Both the position numbers and the translations under genes were made by a program. This document shows positions 33,578 through 43,162 of a DNA stretch of 50,690 bases, piece by piece (position 1 is the stretch's first letter; the number at the start of each line of letters is the position of its first letter). Origin of the DNA: Bacteroidota bacterium (GTDB lineage: Bacteria > Bacteroidota > Bacteroidia > Chitinophagales > Chitinophagaceae); the NCBI GenBank assembly GCA_003175695.1, contig PSRA01000245.1, positions 1 to 50,690 on the forward strand. Reading direction: 5' to 3'. The notes beneath the pieces were generated by a model. It was not told the DNA's origin. It made no database searches and saw only the letters and a list, made by a program, of their open reading frames with translations.

Positions 33578-36337
33578 ATGAGAAAGATTTCACTAATTCT
33601 GCTGCTTTCGGGTTTGCTTTGCCCTGGAATCAACTATGCACAGACAGTCATTAAAGGAGTTATTCGCAACAGTGTAACCAAAGAGGCCGTTCCAGCCGTG
33701 TCCATCGCCATCAAAGGAATGACAAATGGTGATTTTACTGATGACAGGGGAAGATTTCATCTCAAGAGTTCTCGCCAGCTTCCACTAATCTTAACCGTAA
33801 GTTCCATTGGATTTGAGACGAAGGAGGTAAGCGTCGAGAGTGTCAATTCTTCACTTGAAATATCTCTGACACCAACTGTAAGTGTTGGACAGGAAGTGGT
33901 TGTATCTGCAAGCAGAAGCGCACAGAGAAAATTATCGTCGCCTGTCACCATTGAACAGATAAGCAACAAGGATATCATTCGCTCACCCCAAATGAATTAT
34001 TATGATATGGTTCAAGGCCTGAAAGGTGTGGATGTAACGGTTTCAAGTCTCGGATTTACTTCCATAACAACCAGGGGTTTCAACACCAGTGGAAATACAA
34101 ATTTTACTCAGATAGTTGACGGGATGGATAACCAGGCTCCAGGACTGAATTTTCCGCTTGGGGCCGCCATTGGACTGAACCAGTTAGATGTTGATAACAT
34201 TGAAATTCTTTCTGGCGCATCGTCGGCACTTTATGGTTCAAGAGGTCTCAATGGTACAATGGTCATGACAGGAAAAGACCCATTCAAATACCAGGGCCTA
34301 AGCTTTCAAATCACGCAAGGTGTGAATCATGTAAGAACCTCCGGAAGCAATGATCCTGTCGGACCTTCACCTTATTACGATTGGTCCTTGAGATGGGCGA
34401 AGAAAATAAGTGACAAACTTGCCTTCAAGGTCAATGTTCAATATACGCAGGCAAAAGACTGGGTGGCGACAGACTCCACCAACAAAAATGGACCGGGTTC
34501 AAAATATACAGATCCGAATTATAATGGCGTCAATTATTATGGCGGTGCAACTTCAGTAGACATCAATCCCTTCCTCGAAGCCGCAATGGCAGGTGACCCT
34601 TCTCTTTCACCAATCGTCGGTCCTATTGTTGGTAAGGGCCCCAACTATGTTTCCCGCACCGGATATCCCGAGTACGGATATCTTGACAACAACGCGAAAC
34701 TTCTGAAAACGAACGCAGAATTAAGATATAAGATCAAACCAAATCTTGAACTGATCATGTCGGGATCATTCGGCACAGGAAGTGTTGTGTATACCAATGA
34801 TACGAGGTACCAGCTGAAGAATTTTAAAGTGGGACAATACCGTGCAGAACTCAAGTCGGATAATTGGTTTTTCAGAGCTTATACTACACAGGAGAATTCA
34901 GGCAACACGCTCGTAGCAGGTCCCACCGCTCAATTGATTAATGAAGCCTGGTTACCCAGTTTCGATCCCAACACGGGCGATGGATGGTATCCGAGATATT
35001 CGGCCGCCCTGATCGGAGCCATGGCTCAGGGATCAGATCCTGGTTCGGCAGCGTGGTTAGCCAGGCAGCAGGCGGATCAGGGTATGCCAGCTCTTGGCTC
35101 AGCATTGTTCAATCATCTGAAGGATAGTATTTCTTCCAAACCCATTACCAGCGGTGGCACACTTTTCGAAGATCGCAGCAAGCTATACAATGCAGAATTC
35201 CAATATAATTTTTCTCACCTGGTCCATTTTGTAGACATAATAGCGGGCGTAAATTGGCGTCTGTATCATCTAAATTCCAAAGGAACTCTTTTCCCCGATG
35301 ATAACGCACCGATTGATGTTTACGAATACAGTGCTTATGTTCAATTCGCTAAAAAATTAATTGACAAAAAGCTTACCCTGAGTGCTTCTTTCAGGGAAGA
35401 CAAGAACACTCTTTTTGAACAACCCAAACTGACCAGCCGCCTGTCGGCCGTTTATGAAGTAGCGAAGAACAATTACCTGCGATTCTCTTATCAAAATGCC
35501 TACAGCTTTCCGAGCAATATTCAATCCCTTCAGAATACCCTCAATGGATATAACAGTTATTCTTCGGGTGGAGCTAAACGTTTGTTAGATGGCCATTACC
35601 ATTTTGACCAATACGCACCTTACACGCTTTCGAGCGTGGAGACATATCAGCAGACCAATGATCCAAACAGCTTGCAAAGATTTATCTACAACGATATCAA
35701 GCCCCAATCTGTTAACGCTTTTGAATTGGGATATTCTGCCCTTATTGCTAATAGATTGTTGATTGATGTTCTTGGTTACTATTCAACCTGGCAGAATTTC
35801 ATTGGATATACAGACGTCGCCAATACGCCGGGTACCAATGATCCCAACGCATTTAAGGATCACAGCACGTATGTTCAATACAATATCGCCTTCAATGGAG
35901 GACAAACAGTTAATACCTATGGATACGCGGCGAGTGCCAGTCTTGATCTGCACAAAAACTTTCTAATCAAGGCAAATTATTATTCTGATTTCTTGCAAAA
36001 CAGAAATAACAGCCAAATCAATAACTTTAATACACCCAAGTATCACATTAATGCTGAATTTTCCAACACCGGATTTGGTAAGGGCCAGCGTTGGTCATTC
36101 AGCACGGCATTGCGATACAAGCCAGCCTATTATTATGTGGTTTCAGGAGGACTGGCAAGCGGAAACGTTCCCGCGTCTGTTGTCTTGGATGCCCAGATCA
36201 GCTATAAAGTACCTTCTATACATTCCTCCTTTAAACTTGGATCAACCAACCTCACGAATAAATATTATTCAACAGGCGTAGCTAATCCAAATATTGGGGG
36301 AGTCTATTACGTCACCTATGCTTACAATGTTTTCTAG
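33578..36337 (+). CDS. TonB-dependent outer-membrane receptor (SusC-like plan without SusD partner)
   Basis: The protein has 919 residues. A signal peptide (1-22, ending INYAQ) is followed by a carboxypeptidase-regulatory-like domain (about 25-105: IKGVIRNSVTKEAVPAVSIA). Then come a plug (about 115-235: NYYDMVQGLKGVDVTVSSLG, IEILSGASSALYGSRGLNG) and a 22-strand barrel rich in aromatic residues to the C-terminal F. It imports a bulky substrate using TonB energy. No SusD-like gene is adjacent. The neighbours encode an oxidative lipoprotein/cytochrome/hydroxylase set, so a hydrophobic organic ligand is more likely than a glycan. Confidence 0.9.
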   Translation: MRKISLILLLSGLLCPGINYAQTVIKGVIRNSVTKEAVPAVSIAIKGMTNGDFTDDRGRFHLKSSRQLPLILTVSSIGFETKEVSVESVNSSLEISLTPTVSVGQEVVVSASRSAQRKLSSPVTIEQISNKDIIRSPQMNYYDMVQGLKGVDVTVSSLGFTSITTRGFNTSGNTNFTQIVDGMDNQAPGLNFPLGAAIGLNQLDVDNIEILSGASSALYGSRGLNGTMVMTGKDPFKYQGLSFQITQGVNHVRTSGSNDPVGPSPYYDWSLRWAKKISDKLAFKVNVQYTQAKDWVATDSTNKNGPGSKYTDPNYNGVNYYGGATSVDINPFLEAAMAGDPSLSPIVGPIVGKGPNYVSRTGYPEYGYLDNNAKLLKTNAELRYKIKPNLELIMSGSFGTGSVVYTNDTRYQLKNFKVGQYRAELKSDNWFFRAYTTQENSGNTLVAGPTAQLINEAWLPSFDPNTGDGWYPRYSAALIGAMAQGSDPGSAAWLARQQADQGMPALGSALFNHLKDSISSKPITSGGTLFEDRSKLYNAEFQYNFSHLVHFVDIIAGVNWRLYHLNSKGTLFPDDNAPIDVYEYSAYVQFAKKLIDKKLTLSASFREDKNTLFEQPKLTSRLSAVYEVAKNNYLRFSYQNAYSFPSNIQSLQNTLNGYNSYSSGGAKRLLDGHYHFDQYAPYTLSSVETYQQTNDPNSLQRFIYNDIKPQSVNAFELGYSALIANRLLIDVLGYYSTWQNFIGYTDVANTPGTNDPNAFKDHSTYVQYNIAFNGGQTVNTYGYAASASLDLHKNFLIKANYYSDFLQNRNNSQINNFNTPKYHINAEFSNTGFGKGQRWSFSTALRYKPAYYYVVSGGLASGNVPASVVLDAQISYKVPSIHSSFKLGSTNLTNKYYSTGVANPNIGGVYYVTYAYNVF

Positions 36338-36421
36338 AATCATCGCATATATGTAGCCGTTTGACAAATACGGTTCAAAAAAAATTGGATCCATCATTTG
36401 CAGAAGAAAAATGAAATAAAA

Positions 36422-37717
36422 ATGAAAGTAAAAAAAGTGATGATGCAGGGCATTCCCTCCATTGTATTTGTGGCTTGCCTGTATTTATTAGCATGCAATA
36501 ATTCCCGGGATACTGCTCCTGATTATAAGACGACTCTTGAATTTGGACCCGGACAGGAAAATAAAATCATAGAGGCTTTTTTGACCCTTAAAGACAGTTC
36601 GGAAATTCATATTAAAGAAGGCCTGTATAAGATCGAGAATTTAAGCCTCGCCCAACTTAAACATATTCTGATCCGTGGAGATGGTCCGGGCAAGACTGTC
36701 ATCGATTTCTCCGGGCAAACTCAAGGTGGAGAAGGAATACGCGTTACCGATGCCACGGATTTTCGGATTGAAGACATGACCATTCGCGATTCAAAAGGAG
36801 ACTTGCTTAAAATAAATAAAAGTCAGCATGTAACAGTTAAAAATCTTCATGCCATTTGGCAAAAGGCTGACTCTACCAGTGGAGGATATGCGATTTACCC
36901 GGTTTTGTGCAAAAATGTACTTATTGACAGTTGTTATGCAGAAGGCTCTTCCGATGCTGGGATTTATGTTGGTCAGACTGACACTGCTGTCGTCCGCAAT
37001 TGCAAAGCTTCCAGGAATGTCGCGGGTTGCGAAATTGAGAATACAAGTCATGCTGAAGTTCTTAACAACGAATTCTTTGGAAACACAGCCGGCTTTTTAG
37101 TTTTTGATTTACCTGGCTTGTCCAAACGAGGGGGCTTTGTGAAGGCTCATGATAATCAGATCCACGACAATAACATTAAGAATTTCGCGAAAGCGGGGAG
37201 CTTTGGCACGTACTGGGGCGTGGGGAACGCTTCTCCGGGAAGCGGAGTAATTGTCCTGGCTGCTTCCAATGTGGAGATCTACAACAATCAAATCCTCAAC
37301 AACAATTCCAGTGCTATTGAGCTTGCCTCAGGATTTGCAGTGGATGACAAGGCAGCGGAGAAAATTAATGAGAATTATTTCCCGATTTCTAAGAATATCT
37401 CCATTCATGATAACACGATGACAATGGGTAACAGCTTTCCCGAGCCTGCCTATGCGCATCATATTGGAAAAATGCTTGTTGCCATTGAGCAAAAGCTCAA
37501 TGCCAGCGACAAGAACAGGAAGGACAAGAGAATTCCATTTATAATGTATGATGGTATCAGTTCGAATATTCTCAACAAGGGTTCACAATCGAATCCAGAT
37601 TCGCTTTGTATCCGCCAGCAGGGGGATAATCTTTTCGTCAATGCCGATTTCCTTCAAATATCCAATCCTGCCAAGTGGAATCCGACCACAGATTGGAAAG
37701 CCTATGGATGCAATTAA
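36422..37717 (+). CDS. Parallel beta-helix lipoprotein (TIGR03805-like)
   Basis: The ATG at 36422 is preferred to a TTG 24 bases upstream because it opens a lipoprotein signal peptide ending in LLAC (431 residues). Residues about 60-330 form right-handed beta-helix coils with repeated N/D-ladder segments (FRIEDMTIRDSKGDLLKIN, VLIDSCYAEGSSDAGIYVG, VVRNCKASRNVAGCEIEN). Such proteins with a neighbouring diheme cytochrome are known as a conserved pair in Proteobacteria and Bacteroidota. It is probably outer-membrane-anchored. The function is unknown; polysaccharide lyase activity is not supported by visible catalytic residues. Confidence 0.8.
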   Translation: MKVKKVMMQGIPSIVFVACLYLLACNNSRDTAPDYKTTLEFGPGQENKIIEAFLTLKDSSEIHIKEGLYKIENLSLAQLKHILIRGDGPGKTVIDFSGQTQGGEGIRVTDATDFRIEDMTIRDSKGDLLKINKSQHVTVKNLHAIWQKADSTSGGYAIYPVLCKNVLIDSCYAEGSSDAGIYVGQTDTAVVRNCKASRNVAGCEIENTSHAEVLNNEFFGNTAGFLVFDLPGLSKRGGFVKAHDNQIHDNNIKNFAKAGSFGTYWGVGNASPGSGVIVLAASNVEIYNNQILNNNSSAIELASGFAVDDKAAEKINENYFPISKNISIHDNTMTMGNSFPEPAYAHHIGKMLVAIEQKLNASDKNRKDKRIPFIMYDGISSNILNKGSQSNPDSLCIRQQGDNLFVNADFLQISNPAKWNPTTDWKAYGCN

Positions 37718-37785
37718 AGTGAGCTTAATTGAATGAAAGGCTGTGGTGAATTAATGAATGGTGAAGTTTTAAAAATTAACGTGAA

Positions 37786-38868
37786 ATGAGAAGAAGAGTA
37801 ATGGTGGCAGGAACCTTGATCGGGGTGACGAGCGCCTGCATGATGGGAATTCAAAGTTGTAGAAACAGTTCGGAATCTGAAGTGAAAGAAAAAAATTCGA
37901 AAGAGTTTGTATTCAAAGAAAAGCTGTCTGAATATGGATTCTTCACCGGCGATCTCAAAGATCTTCATCCGGCCAAGGGAGTAGCCAGATATGAATTGGC
38001 AACACCTCTTTTTACTGACTATGTATTGAAGGATCGATTTATCGTGCTTCCAACAGCACAGAAAATCAGGTACACTGCCAGTGGCCCGCTTGATTTCCCT
38101 GATTCAACAATCATAATTAAAAATTTTGCATATAGAAGTAAGGACAATCAGAAAATCATGATTGAAACCAGGTTGCTTGTAAAAGATGCAGAGAAAAAAT
38201 CGTGGTTGGTCATGGACTACCTGTGGGACAGCACGCAAACTGATGCACAAAAGCATATCACCGGTGCTAAGATTCCAATAAATCTGTTGGACGGCGCTGG
38301 GAACAATATTTCCACCGTTTACCAGGTTCCAAACACCAACGATTGCAAGCGATGTCATTATTCAAATGGGACCCTGACTCCAATCGGGCCAAAAGCACGC
38401 AATCTAAATTACGTGCTCATAGGTCACCAGGAAAGTCAACTCACTGAATGGGAAAAACAGGGTATGATCTCCGGTATGCCTCCGATTGAACAAGTGGAGA
38501 AATTGCCTGATTGGAAGGACAGTGTCCATTTCGATCTTTCCCAGCGTGCAAGAGCTTATCTCGATGTAAACTGCGCACACTGTCATACTCAAGGTGGCGA
38601 CGCTATGAATACGGGCTTGTTCCTTGAATACCACCAGAAAGATCCTTTTCACATAGGTGTCATGAAAGAGCCTGTTTCAGCAGGGGGCGGAGCAGGAGGA
38701 ATGAATTATGACATCATACCGGGGGATGCCAATCATTCTATCCTGGCTTATCGCATGAACAGCACAGAGGCGGGAACCGCCATGCCAGAATTAGCAAGAA
38801 CAGTTATCCATAAAGAGGGAGTTGCCCTGATTACAAAATGGATCAATGAAATGAAGGGTAAACATTAA
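37786..38868 (+). CDS. Diheme c-type cytochrome of the SO2930/TIGR03806 type
   Basis: The protein has 360 residues. A lipoprotein-like N-terminus ends in IQSC (Cys25). Two CxxCH haem-binding motifs are spaced about 80 residues apart: CKRCH near 187 and CAHCH near 264. The region between is helical, with GHQESQLTEWEKQG. It follows the beta-helix lipoprotein gene (69-bp gap), reproducing the known gene pair. It should pass electrons in the periplasm or at the outer membrane, perhaps to or from the hydroxylase encoded next. That partner is inference. Confidence 0.8.
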   Translation: MRRRVMVAGTLIGVTSACMMGIQSCRNSSESEVKEKNSKEFVFKEKLSEYGFFTGDLKDLHPAKGVARYELATPLFTDYVLKDRFIVLPTAQKIRYTASGPLDFPDSTIIIKNFAYRSKDNQKIMIETRLLVKDAEKKSWLVMDYLWDSTQTDAQKHITGAKIPINLLDGAGNNISTVYQVPNTNDCKRCHYSNGTLTPIGPKARNLNYVLIGHQESQLTEWEKQGMISGMPPIEQVEKLPDWKDSVHFDLSQRARAYLDVNCAHCHTQGGDAMNTGLFLEYHQKDPFHIGVMKEPVSAGGGAGGMNYDIIPGDANHSILAYRMNSTEAGTAMPELARTVIHKEGVALITKWINEMKGKH

Positions 38869-38904
38869 CCGGGAAATAAGTTGATAGAATAACCACCAAG
38901 TAAT

Positions 38905-39723
38905 ATGAATGTTTTTTTTAATTATTGGGAACATATTTCCAGTGGACAAAGGGTTCTCATCCTGATGGTGGGCATGATATTGTTCTGGTTGGTGGAAGGA
39001 TATTATCCTCTTTTTTCTTTTTCATTTAACAGGTATAAACATGCTGGTGTAAACTTTGTTTTTCTTACCTGCACTCTCTTGCTGAATGTTATTTTTGGAT
39101 TCAGCACTATTAAAATATCCGGATGGATCGAGCAACATCATGTTGGCATTTTATACCTGCTTAAGCTACCAGGCTGGATTAACCTGATTCTTGCAGTTTT
39201 TCTTTTAGATTTTTTCGGGCAGTACCTTCCGCACTTCATGATGCACAAGGTTAAATGGATGTGGAAATTTCACATGGTTCATCACAGCGATACAAAGGTG
39301 GATGTAACGACCGGAACCAGGCATCACCCGGGGGAATGGATATTTCGTGAGTTCTCCACTATAGTTGGCATACTCATTCTGGGAATACCGATAGCTTACT
39401 ATTTTTTGTACAGGAGTCTGGCAGGTTTTTTTACTCATTTCAATCATGCTAATATTCGTATTCCGTTCTTTCTCGATAAACCCATCAGCTGGATTTTTGT
39501 ATCACCTAACATGCATAAAGCGCATCATCATTTTAAAAGGCCTTTAACGGATACCAATTACAGCAATATATTTTCGATCTGGGATCGCATTTTTGGAACA
39601 TTCGCTTACGAGGATCCTAAGAATCTTACTTTTGGACTGGACGTGTTGGAAGGAAAGAGTGATGAAGATATTGCTTACCAGTTCAAGATTCCGTTTGATA
39701 AGACGATTAAGACGGACTATTGA
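38905..39723 (+). CDS. Sterol desaturase/fatty acid hydroxylase-family membrane protein
   Basis: The protein has 272 residues with about four membrane helices. The di-iron histidine clusters are intact: HFMMH, HMVHH, RHHPGEW and MHKAHHHF. The family inserts oxygen into C-H bonds of sterols, carotenoids or fatty chains, or cleaves alkyl ethers, using two irons. It closes the plus-strand cluster 36 bp after the cytochrome gene. Its last 7 bases overlap the end of the convergent ADP-ribosylglycohydrolase gene. Confidence 0.85.
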   Translation: MNVFFNYWEHISSGQRVLILMVGMILFWLVEGYYPLFSFSFNRYKHAGVNFVFLTCTLLLNVIFGFSTIKISGWIEQHHVGILYLLKLPGWINLILAVFLLDFFGQYLPHFMMHKVKWMWKFHMVHHSDTKVDVTTGTRHHPGEWIFREFSTIVGILILGIPIAYYFLYRSLAGFFTHFNHANIRIPFFLDKPISWIFVSPNMHKAHHHFKRPLTDTNYSNIFSIWDRIFGTFAYEDPKNLTFGLDVLEGKSDEDIAYQFKIPFDKTIKTDY

Positions 39724-40649
39724 AACGCCAGCCGCTTACAGAGATTCTCAATGTCATTGTTTCTGGCGATCTGACTTATCCATGGCGCGGGGATATTTTC
39801 AAATCCGTGCAACAAGCCTGCGAGCCCGCCGGTAACGCAACCTAAGGTATCTGTATCTTCTCCAAGGTTGACTGCCTTTAATGTGGCATCAGCATAGTTG
39901 CTGGTATTCAACAGACACCACAATGAAGCTTCCAGCGTATGGATGACGTATTCGTCTGAATGTATACGAGTTTCTCTTTCTTTTTGAATATTTCCTTTCA
40001 GAATTCTGTCGAATAATTCTATTTCGGATTTGTCAAACCTTTTTTCATTTACAAATTCGTTTACGCAGTTTTGCATTTTTTGGTATGCCTCGATGCTATT
40101 TAATCCTTCCAGCAGATGCTTGGCAAAATCGATAAAAATGAAACAAGACAATACAGATCGAACATGAGCATGAGTGATAGACGACACTTCTCTAACCCTA
40201 TCATAAGTTTCATTGTGCGGCAGGTCCTTGACATAGAAAACTAAAGGCAGAATACGCATAAGGGATCCATTGCCATTGTCACCTTCTGTCGTGCCGCCCG
40301 ATCTTTCCGGGGAAATTCCTGAAATCAACTTCTCAATGGCATATTGTGTTGCAATTCCAAGATCAAACCTGTTATTGTTGGCTGACCAAAAGCCGTTCAA
40401 TTTCCATTGGACAAAATAAAATGCGATTTCCTTCAAATCATAGCCATGCGTAAGACTTTCCGCGAGGCAAAATGCAAGGCTACTGTCATCGCTCCATATT
40501 CCCGGAGGTTGATTCCATGTGCCGTGGCCTATCATATTTTCAACGGGATTGGCTTTCAGATAGTCCCGTGTTCTGAATTCTACGGGAACACCTAAAGCGT
40601 CACCCACAGCAAGGCCAAATAATGCAGATTTGATTTTTTCAAGCATCAT
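39717..40649 (-). CDS. ADP-ribosylglycohydrolase-family protein
   Basis: The protein has 310 residues. The family landmarks are present: AVGDALGVPVEF at the start, GIWSDDSSLAFCLAESL with the metal-binding acidic group, NGNGSLMRILPL, and GEDTDTLGCVTGGLAGLLHG near the end, whose two Asp residues bind the second metal. It hydrolyses ADP-ribose from a protein, RNA or small molecule; the target is not known. It stands alone on its strand and its 3' end overlaps the hydroxylase gene by 7 bp. It is not close to any recognisable ADP-ribosyltransferase. Confidence 0.9.
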   Translation of the reverse strand: MMLEKIKSALFGLAVGDALGVPVEFRTRDYLKANPVENMIGHGTWNQPPGIWSDDSSLAFCLAESLTHGYDLKEIAFYFVQWKLNGFWSANNNRFDLGIATQYAIEKLISGISPERSGGTTEGDNGNGSLMRILPLVFYVKDLPHNETYDRVREVSSITHAHVRSVLSCFIFIDFAKHLLEGLNSIEAYQKMQNCVNEFVNEKRFDKSEIELFDRILKGNIQKERETRIHSDEYVIHTLEASLWCLLNTSNYADATLKAVNLGEDTDTLGCVTGGLAGLLHGFENIPAPWISQIARNNDIENLCKRLAFQ

Positions 40650-40836
40650 TTAAATTCTAACAGTTTTTAAAATCAGCTTCGTGTCAAAATATGAATTATT
40701 TTTTGTTTATATATTTCAGCTCTGTCCGATCTATTAAGTTTTTCACAGCAGTACTTTTTAGGTGAGCCAAAGTGCTTTCTCAGTCTTCTTTAACCTATTT
40801 TAAGAGATCGCCACTTTTGAAGTAAGCGAAAGCAAA

Positions 40837-41976
40837 TCAGAATTTATCAGCCGCTTTTTCGCGTAGAGAAATATCTTTTGCGATTCTTTTTGCATCTAAA
40901 GAAATTTCGCGGATCTGCCCCCGTGGACTAATCCAAAATCCGCAGAAATAGAGGCCGTCCTTGCCAAAGAAATTCTGTTGCGATGTGGGTAATTTTAAAT
41001 CATCAAATCGGGATTTATCAACCTCTAGGATGTCAGCATAATTTCGGTCGTATCCAATGGCGGCAATGATGGCATCGAATTCCTCCTGGTGTCCATTTTC
41101 AAAGACTACTGATCGGCCTGCAATTTTCTTTATGCCTCCCAGCACCCTTATATGCCCCTGACGTATATACGAAATTACGCCTATATCAAGGACAGGAACA
41201 GTTTCTTCGCGGCGAATCTGTTCAAAAGCGCCGTATGGTTTTTTCTTGAGCCCCCATTTCTCAATATTTCCAAATGTCAATTTCATAATAGGAGCACTGA
41301 GGGTATCTCCAAGTCGGGGTGGAAGGCGGCTAAGAAACATACTGACTTCCAGAATTGGAATGCCCATGAGGTCACGGGGAATGATATTGACTGGAGAACG
41401 AACGGACATGAAGGCATTTGCTCCATGCTCACTCAAGTCGATGGCAATTTCACAAGCAGAATTGCCGAAACCGACAACCAAAACTCTTTTATCCTTGAAG
41501 TCCTGGCCAGACTTGTACACCTGGCTATGAATGAGATCGCCAGGAAAGGTTTCGATACCTTCAAATTGGATGAGCCTGGGTTTGCAGAACGGCCCTGTTG
41601 CAATGACAACATATTTGGATTTGAAAATTCCATTATTGGTTTCAGTGATCCAATATTCGCTTTGCCTTTTTATCGTCTTTGCTTCTGTTTTGAAGATAGG
41701 CTGGAGGCCAAATTCCTTCTGATATCCTTCCAAATAATCAACCACCTGTTGACGGCTTGGATAACGAGGTATAGATTTATCGAATTTTTTAAAAGGAAGA
41801 CTTGAAATTCTTTTGTTTGTGTGCAAGTGCAATCGGTTGTAATGATGGCGCCAGGGTGAAGCAATGTTATCTTCCTTTTCGATGACGGTTGGATGGAGAC
41901 CTTGCTTTTTCAGTGATGCTGCGACTGCCAGGCCCGAGATGCTGGAACCAACGATAAGGATAGCTGTTTCTGTCAT
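40837..41976 (-). CDS. Flavin-containing monooxygenase-like NAD(P)/FAD oxidoreductase
   Basis: The protein has 379 residues. An FAD site near 7-12 reads VGSSISG, with serines where GxGxxG would have glycines. Then come the motif PRYPSRQQVVDYL and a second Rossmann site for NADPH near 175 (RVLVVGFGNSACEIA), followed by VIATGP and a late IAAIGYDRN. This is the plan of YUCCA-type flavin monooxygenases. It probably uses NADPH and oxygen to oxidise a small molecule. The loss of glycines in the first site may lower FAD affinity. The gene is alone on its strand. Confidence 0.8.
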   Translation of the reverse strand: MTETAILIVGSSISGLAVAASLKKQGLHPTVIEKEDNIASPWRHHYNRLHLHTNKRISSLPFKKFDKSIPRYPSRQQVVDYLEGYQKEFGLQPIFKTEAKTIKRQSEYWITETNNGIFKSKYVVIATGPFCKPRLIQFEGIETFPGDLIHSQVYKSGQDFKDKRVLVVGFGNSACEIAIDLSEHGANAFMSVRSPVNIIPRDLMGIPILEVSMFLSRLPPRLGDTLSAPIMKLTFGNIEKWGLKKKPYGAFEQIRREETVPVLDIGVISYIRQGHIRVLGGIKKIAGRSVVFENGHQEEFDAIIAAIGYDRNYADILEVDKSRFDDLKLPTSQQNFFGKDGLYFCGFWISPRGQIREISLDAKRIAKDISLREKAADKF

Positions 41977-42117
41977 GGGGGTTAATCAAGTTTAAAAAGG
42001 GAAATCAGGTTCCCGGAAAGATTTTTTCACTGGTAGAAATTACGGTGATACTAGTGATCTATCCTTAAGTGTAGAACACAGTCATTCAATTCCTAAAGTT
42101 CCTTAGCCAAGCCGCTA

Positions 42118-42612
42118 TTATTGTTTAGCATGAGTGTTCATCATGGACCAGTGTGCATTTCTCAATTTCCATTTTCCTTCTCGCCAATGAGCCAGCCCTG
42201 AAAAATAACCATCTTCTGAATCCTTTATTCCACCAGCATTAGTTTTGTCCTCATGGTAAGTTGCCGCAACAGAGGCGAAATTTCTATCAATCACATCAAC
42301 TCGAATATTTTTCCAACGCAAGTCAATTTTGTCAATCAGCTTGACAAGTTTGTTATTCACAAATACTTTGGCTGAGTCATAATTTGGAAAAACTAGAATC
42401 CCTTCCGATGCCATATAGAAATCATCCGAATTTTCGAAATATTGCAGCCACGTATGCGGGCCATTTTGCGTCACCTCACGAGAGACAGATTCCATGAAGG
42501 CACGTACACTATCCTCTACTCCTGGAAAGGAATTGGTTTCGGAAACAGTGGAAGATTGGGTGCATCCCAGGGCAAACATCGTCAGGATTAGCAACGTGAA
42601 TGACTTTATCAT
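42118..42612 (-). CDS. Small lipoprotein with NTF2/SnoaL-like (DUF4440-type) fold
   Basis: The ATG at 42612 (164 residues) is preferred to the longer frame from 42669 because it opens a lipoprotein signal MIKSFTLLILTMFALGC. The rest fits the cone-shaped NTF2 fold: VEDSVRAFMESVSREV, PHTWLQYFENSDDFYMASEG, WKNIRVDVIDRN and the closing WREGKWKLRNAHWS. Many proteins of this fold are of unknown function. It is last of three exported proteins on this strand. Confidence 0.7.
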   Translation of the reverse strand: MIKSFTLLILTMFALGCTQSSTVSETNSFPGVEDSVRAFMESVSREVTQNGPHTWLQYFENSDDFYMASEGILVFPNYDSAKVFVNNKLVKLIDKIDLRWKNIRVDVIDRNFASVAATYHEDKTNAGGIKDSEDGYFSGLAHWREGKWKLRNAHWSMMNTHAKQ

Positions 42613-42646
42613 GATTGCACTTTGAGAATACTGCAAGCATAGGGAA

Positions 42647-43111
42647 CTAGGATTTGACAATATCAACAAGCCGGAACAGCTGATTATTGTAGACTAAGGT
42701 TCCTTTCAAATGATTGCCCTCTCTGACAAATTTCCATACCCCATTCGTTGCGGGTACGGATTCAATTGCATTCATTTTTTCATCGTAATGAAATTGAATA
42801 GTTCCCATTTCCAGTTCATTACCATTGACAATCTTGTTTGCCTTTAATTCAAGAATCAGATTTTTATCAGTAGTTGAAATATAGAATACCACTGATTCGT
42901 CATGACAGGCAGATCCTTTTACCTGGCATATAGATTTTCCTCTCCATATTCCACGAAATAAACTATCAGATTTGATTTGTTGTTGAGATTGTTGGCCTTT
43001 GGCATGAAAAGAGAGAGAAAAAAGAGTGAGGCAAATACAAATTTGCCAACATCTCCTCACCTTTTGATAAAATTTCGGCTTTGGTTCCCGAAACTTGAAG
43101 GCATTTCTCAT
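42647..43111 (-). CDS. Exported protein of unknown function
   Basis: Starting at ATG 43111 (154 residues), a basic stretch (RNAFKFREPKPKFYQKVRR) precedes a hydrophobic segment and FHAKGQ cleavage site. The mature part looks like a small beta-barrel (FRGIWRGKSICQVKGSACHD, GTIQFHYDEKMNAI, NGVWKFVREGNHLKGTLVYN) similar to domains in lipocalin-like proteins. A longer frame to 43162 exists. It is 51 bp downstream of the next exported-protein gene. Confidence 0.6.
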   Translation of the reverse strand: MRNAFKFREPKPKFYQKVRRCWQICICLTLFSLSFHAKGQQSQQQIKSDSLFRGIWRGKSICQVKGSACHDESVVFYISTTDKNLILELKANKIVNGNELEMGTIQFHYDEKMNAIESVPATNGVWKFVREGNHLKGTLVYNNQLFRLVDIVKS

Positions 43112-43162
43112 ATCACGTAATTTATTGCAAAAAGTTTGCAATAAATCGAATTCGCTATTCAA

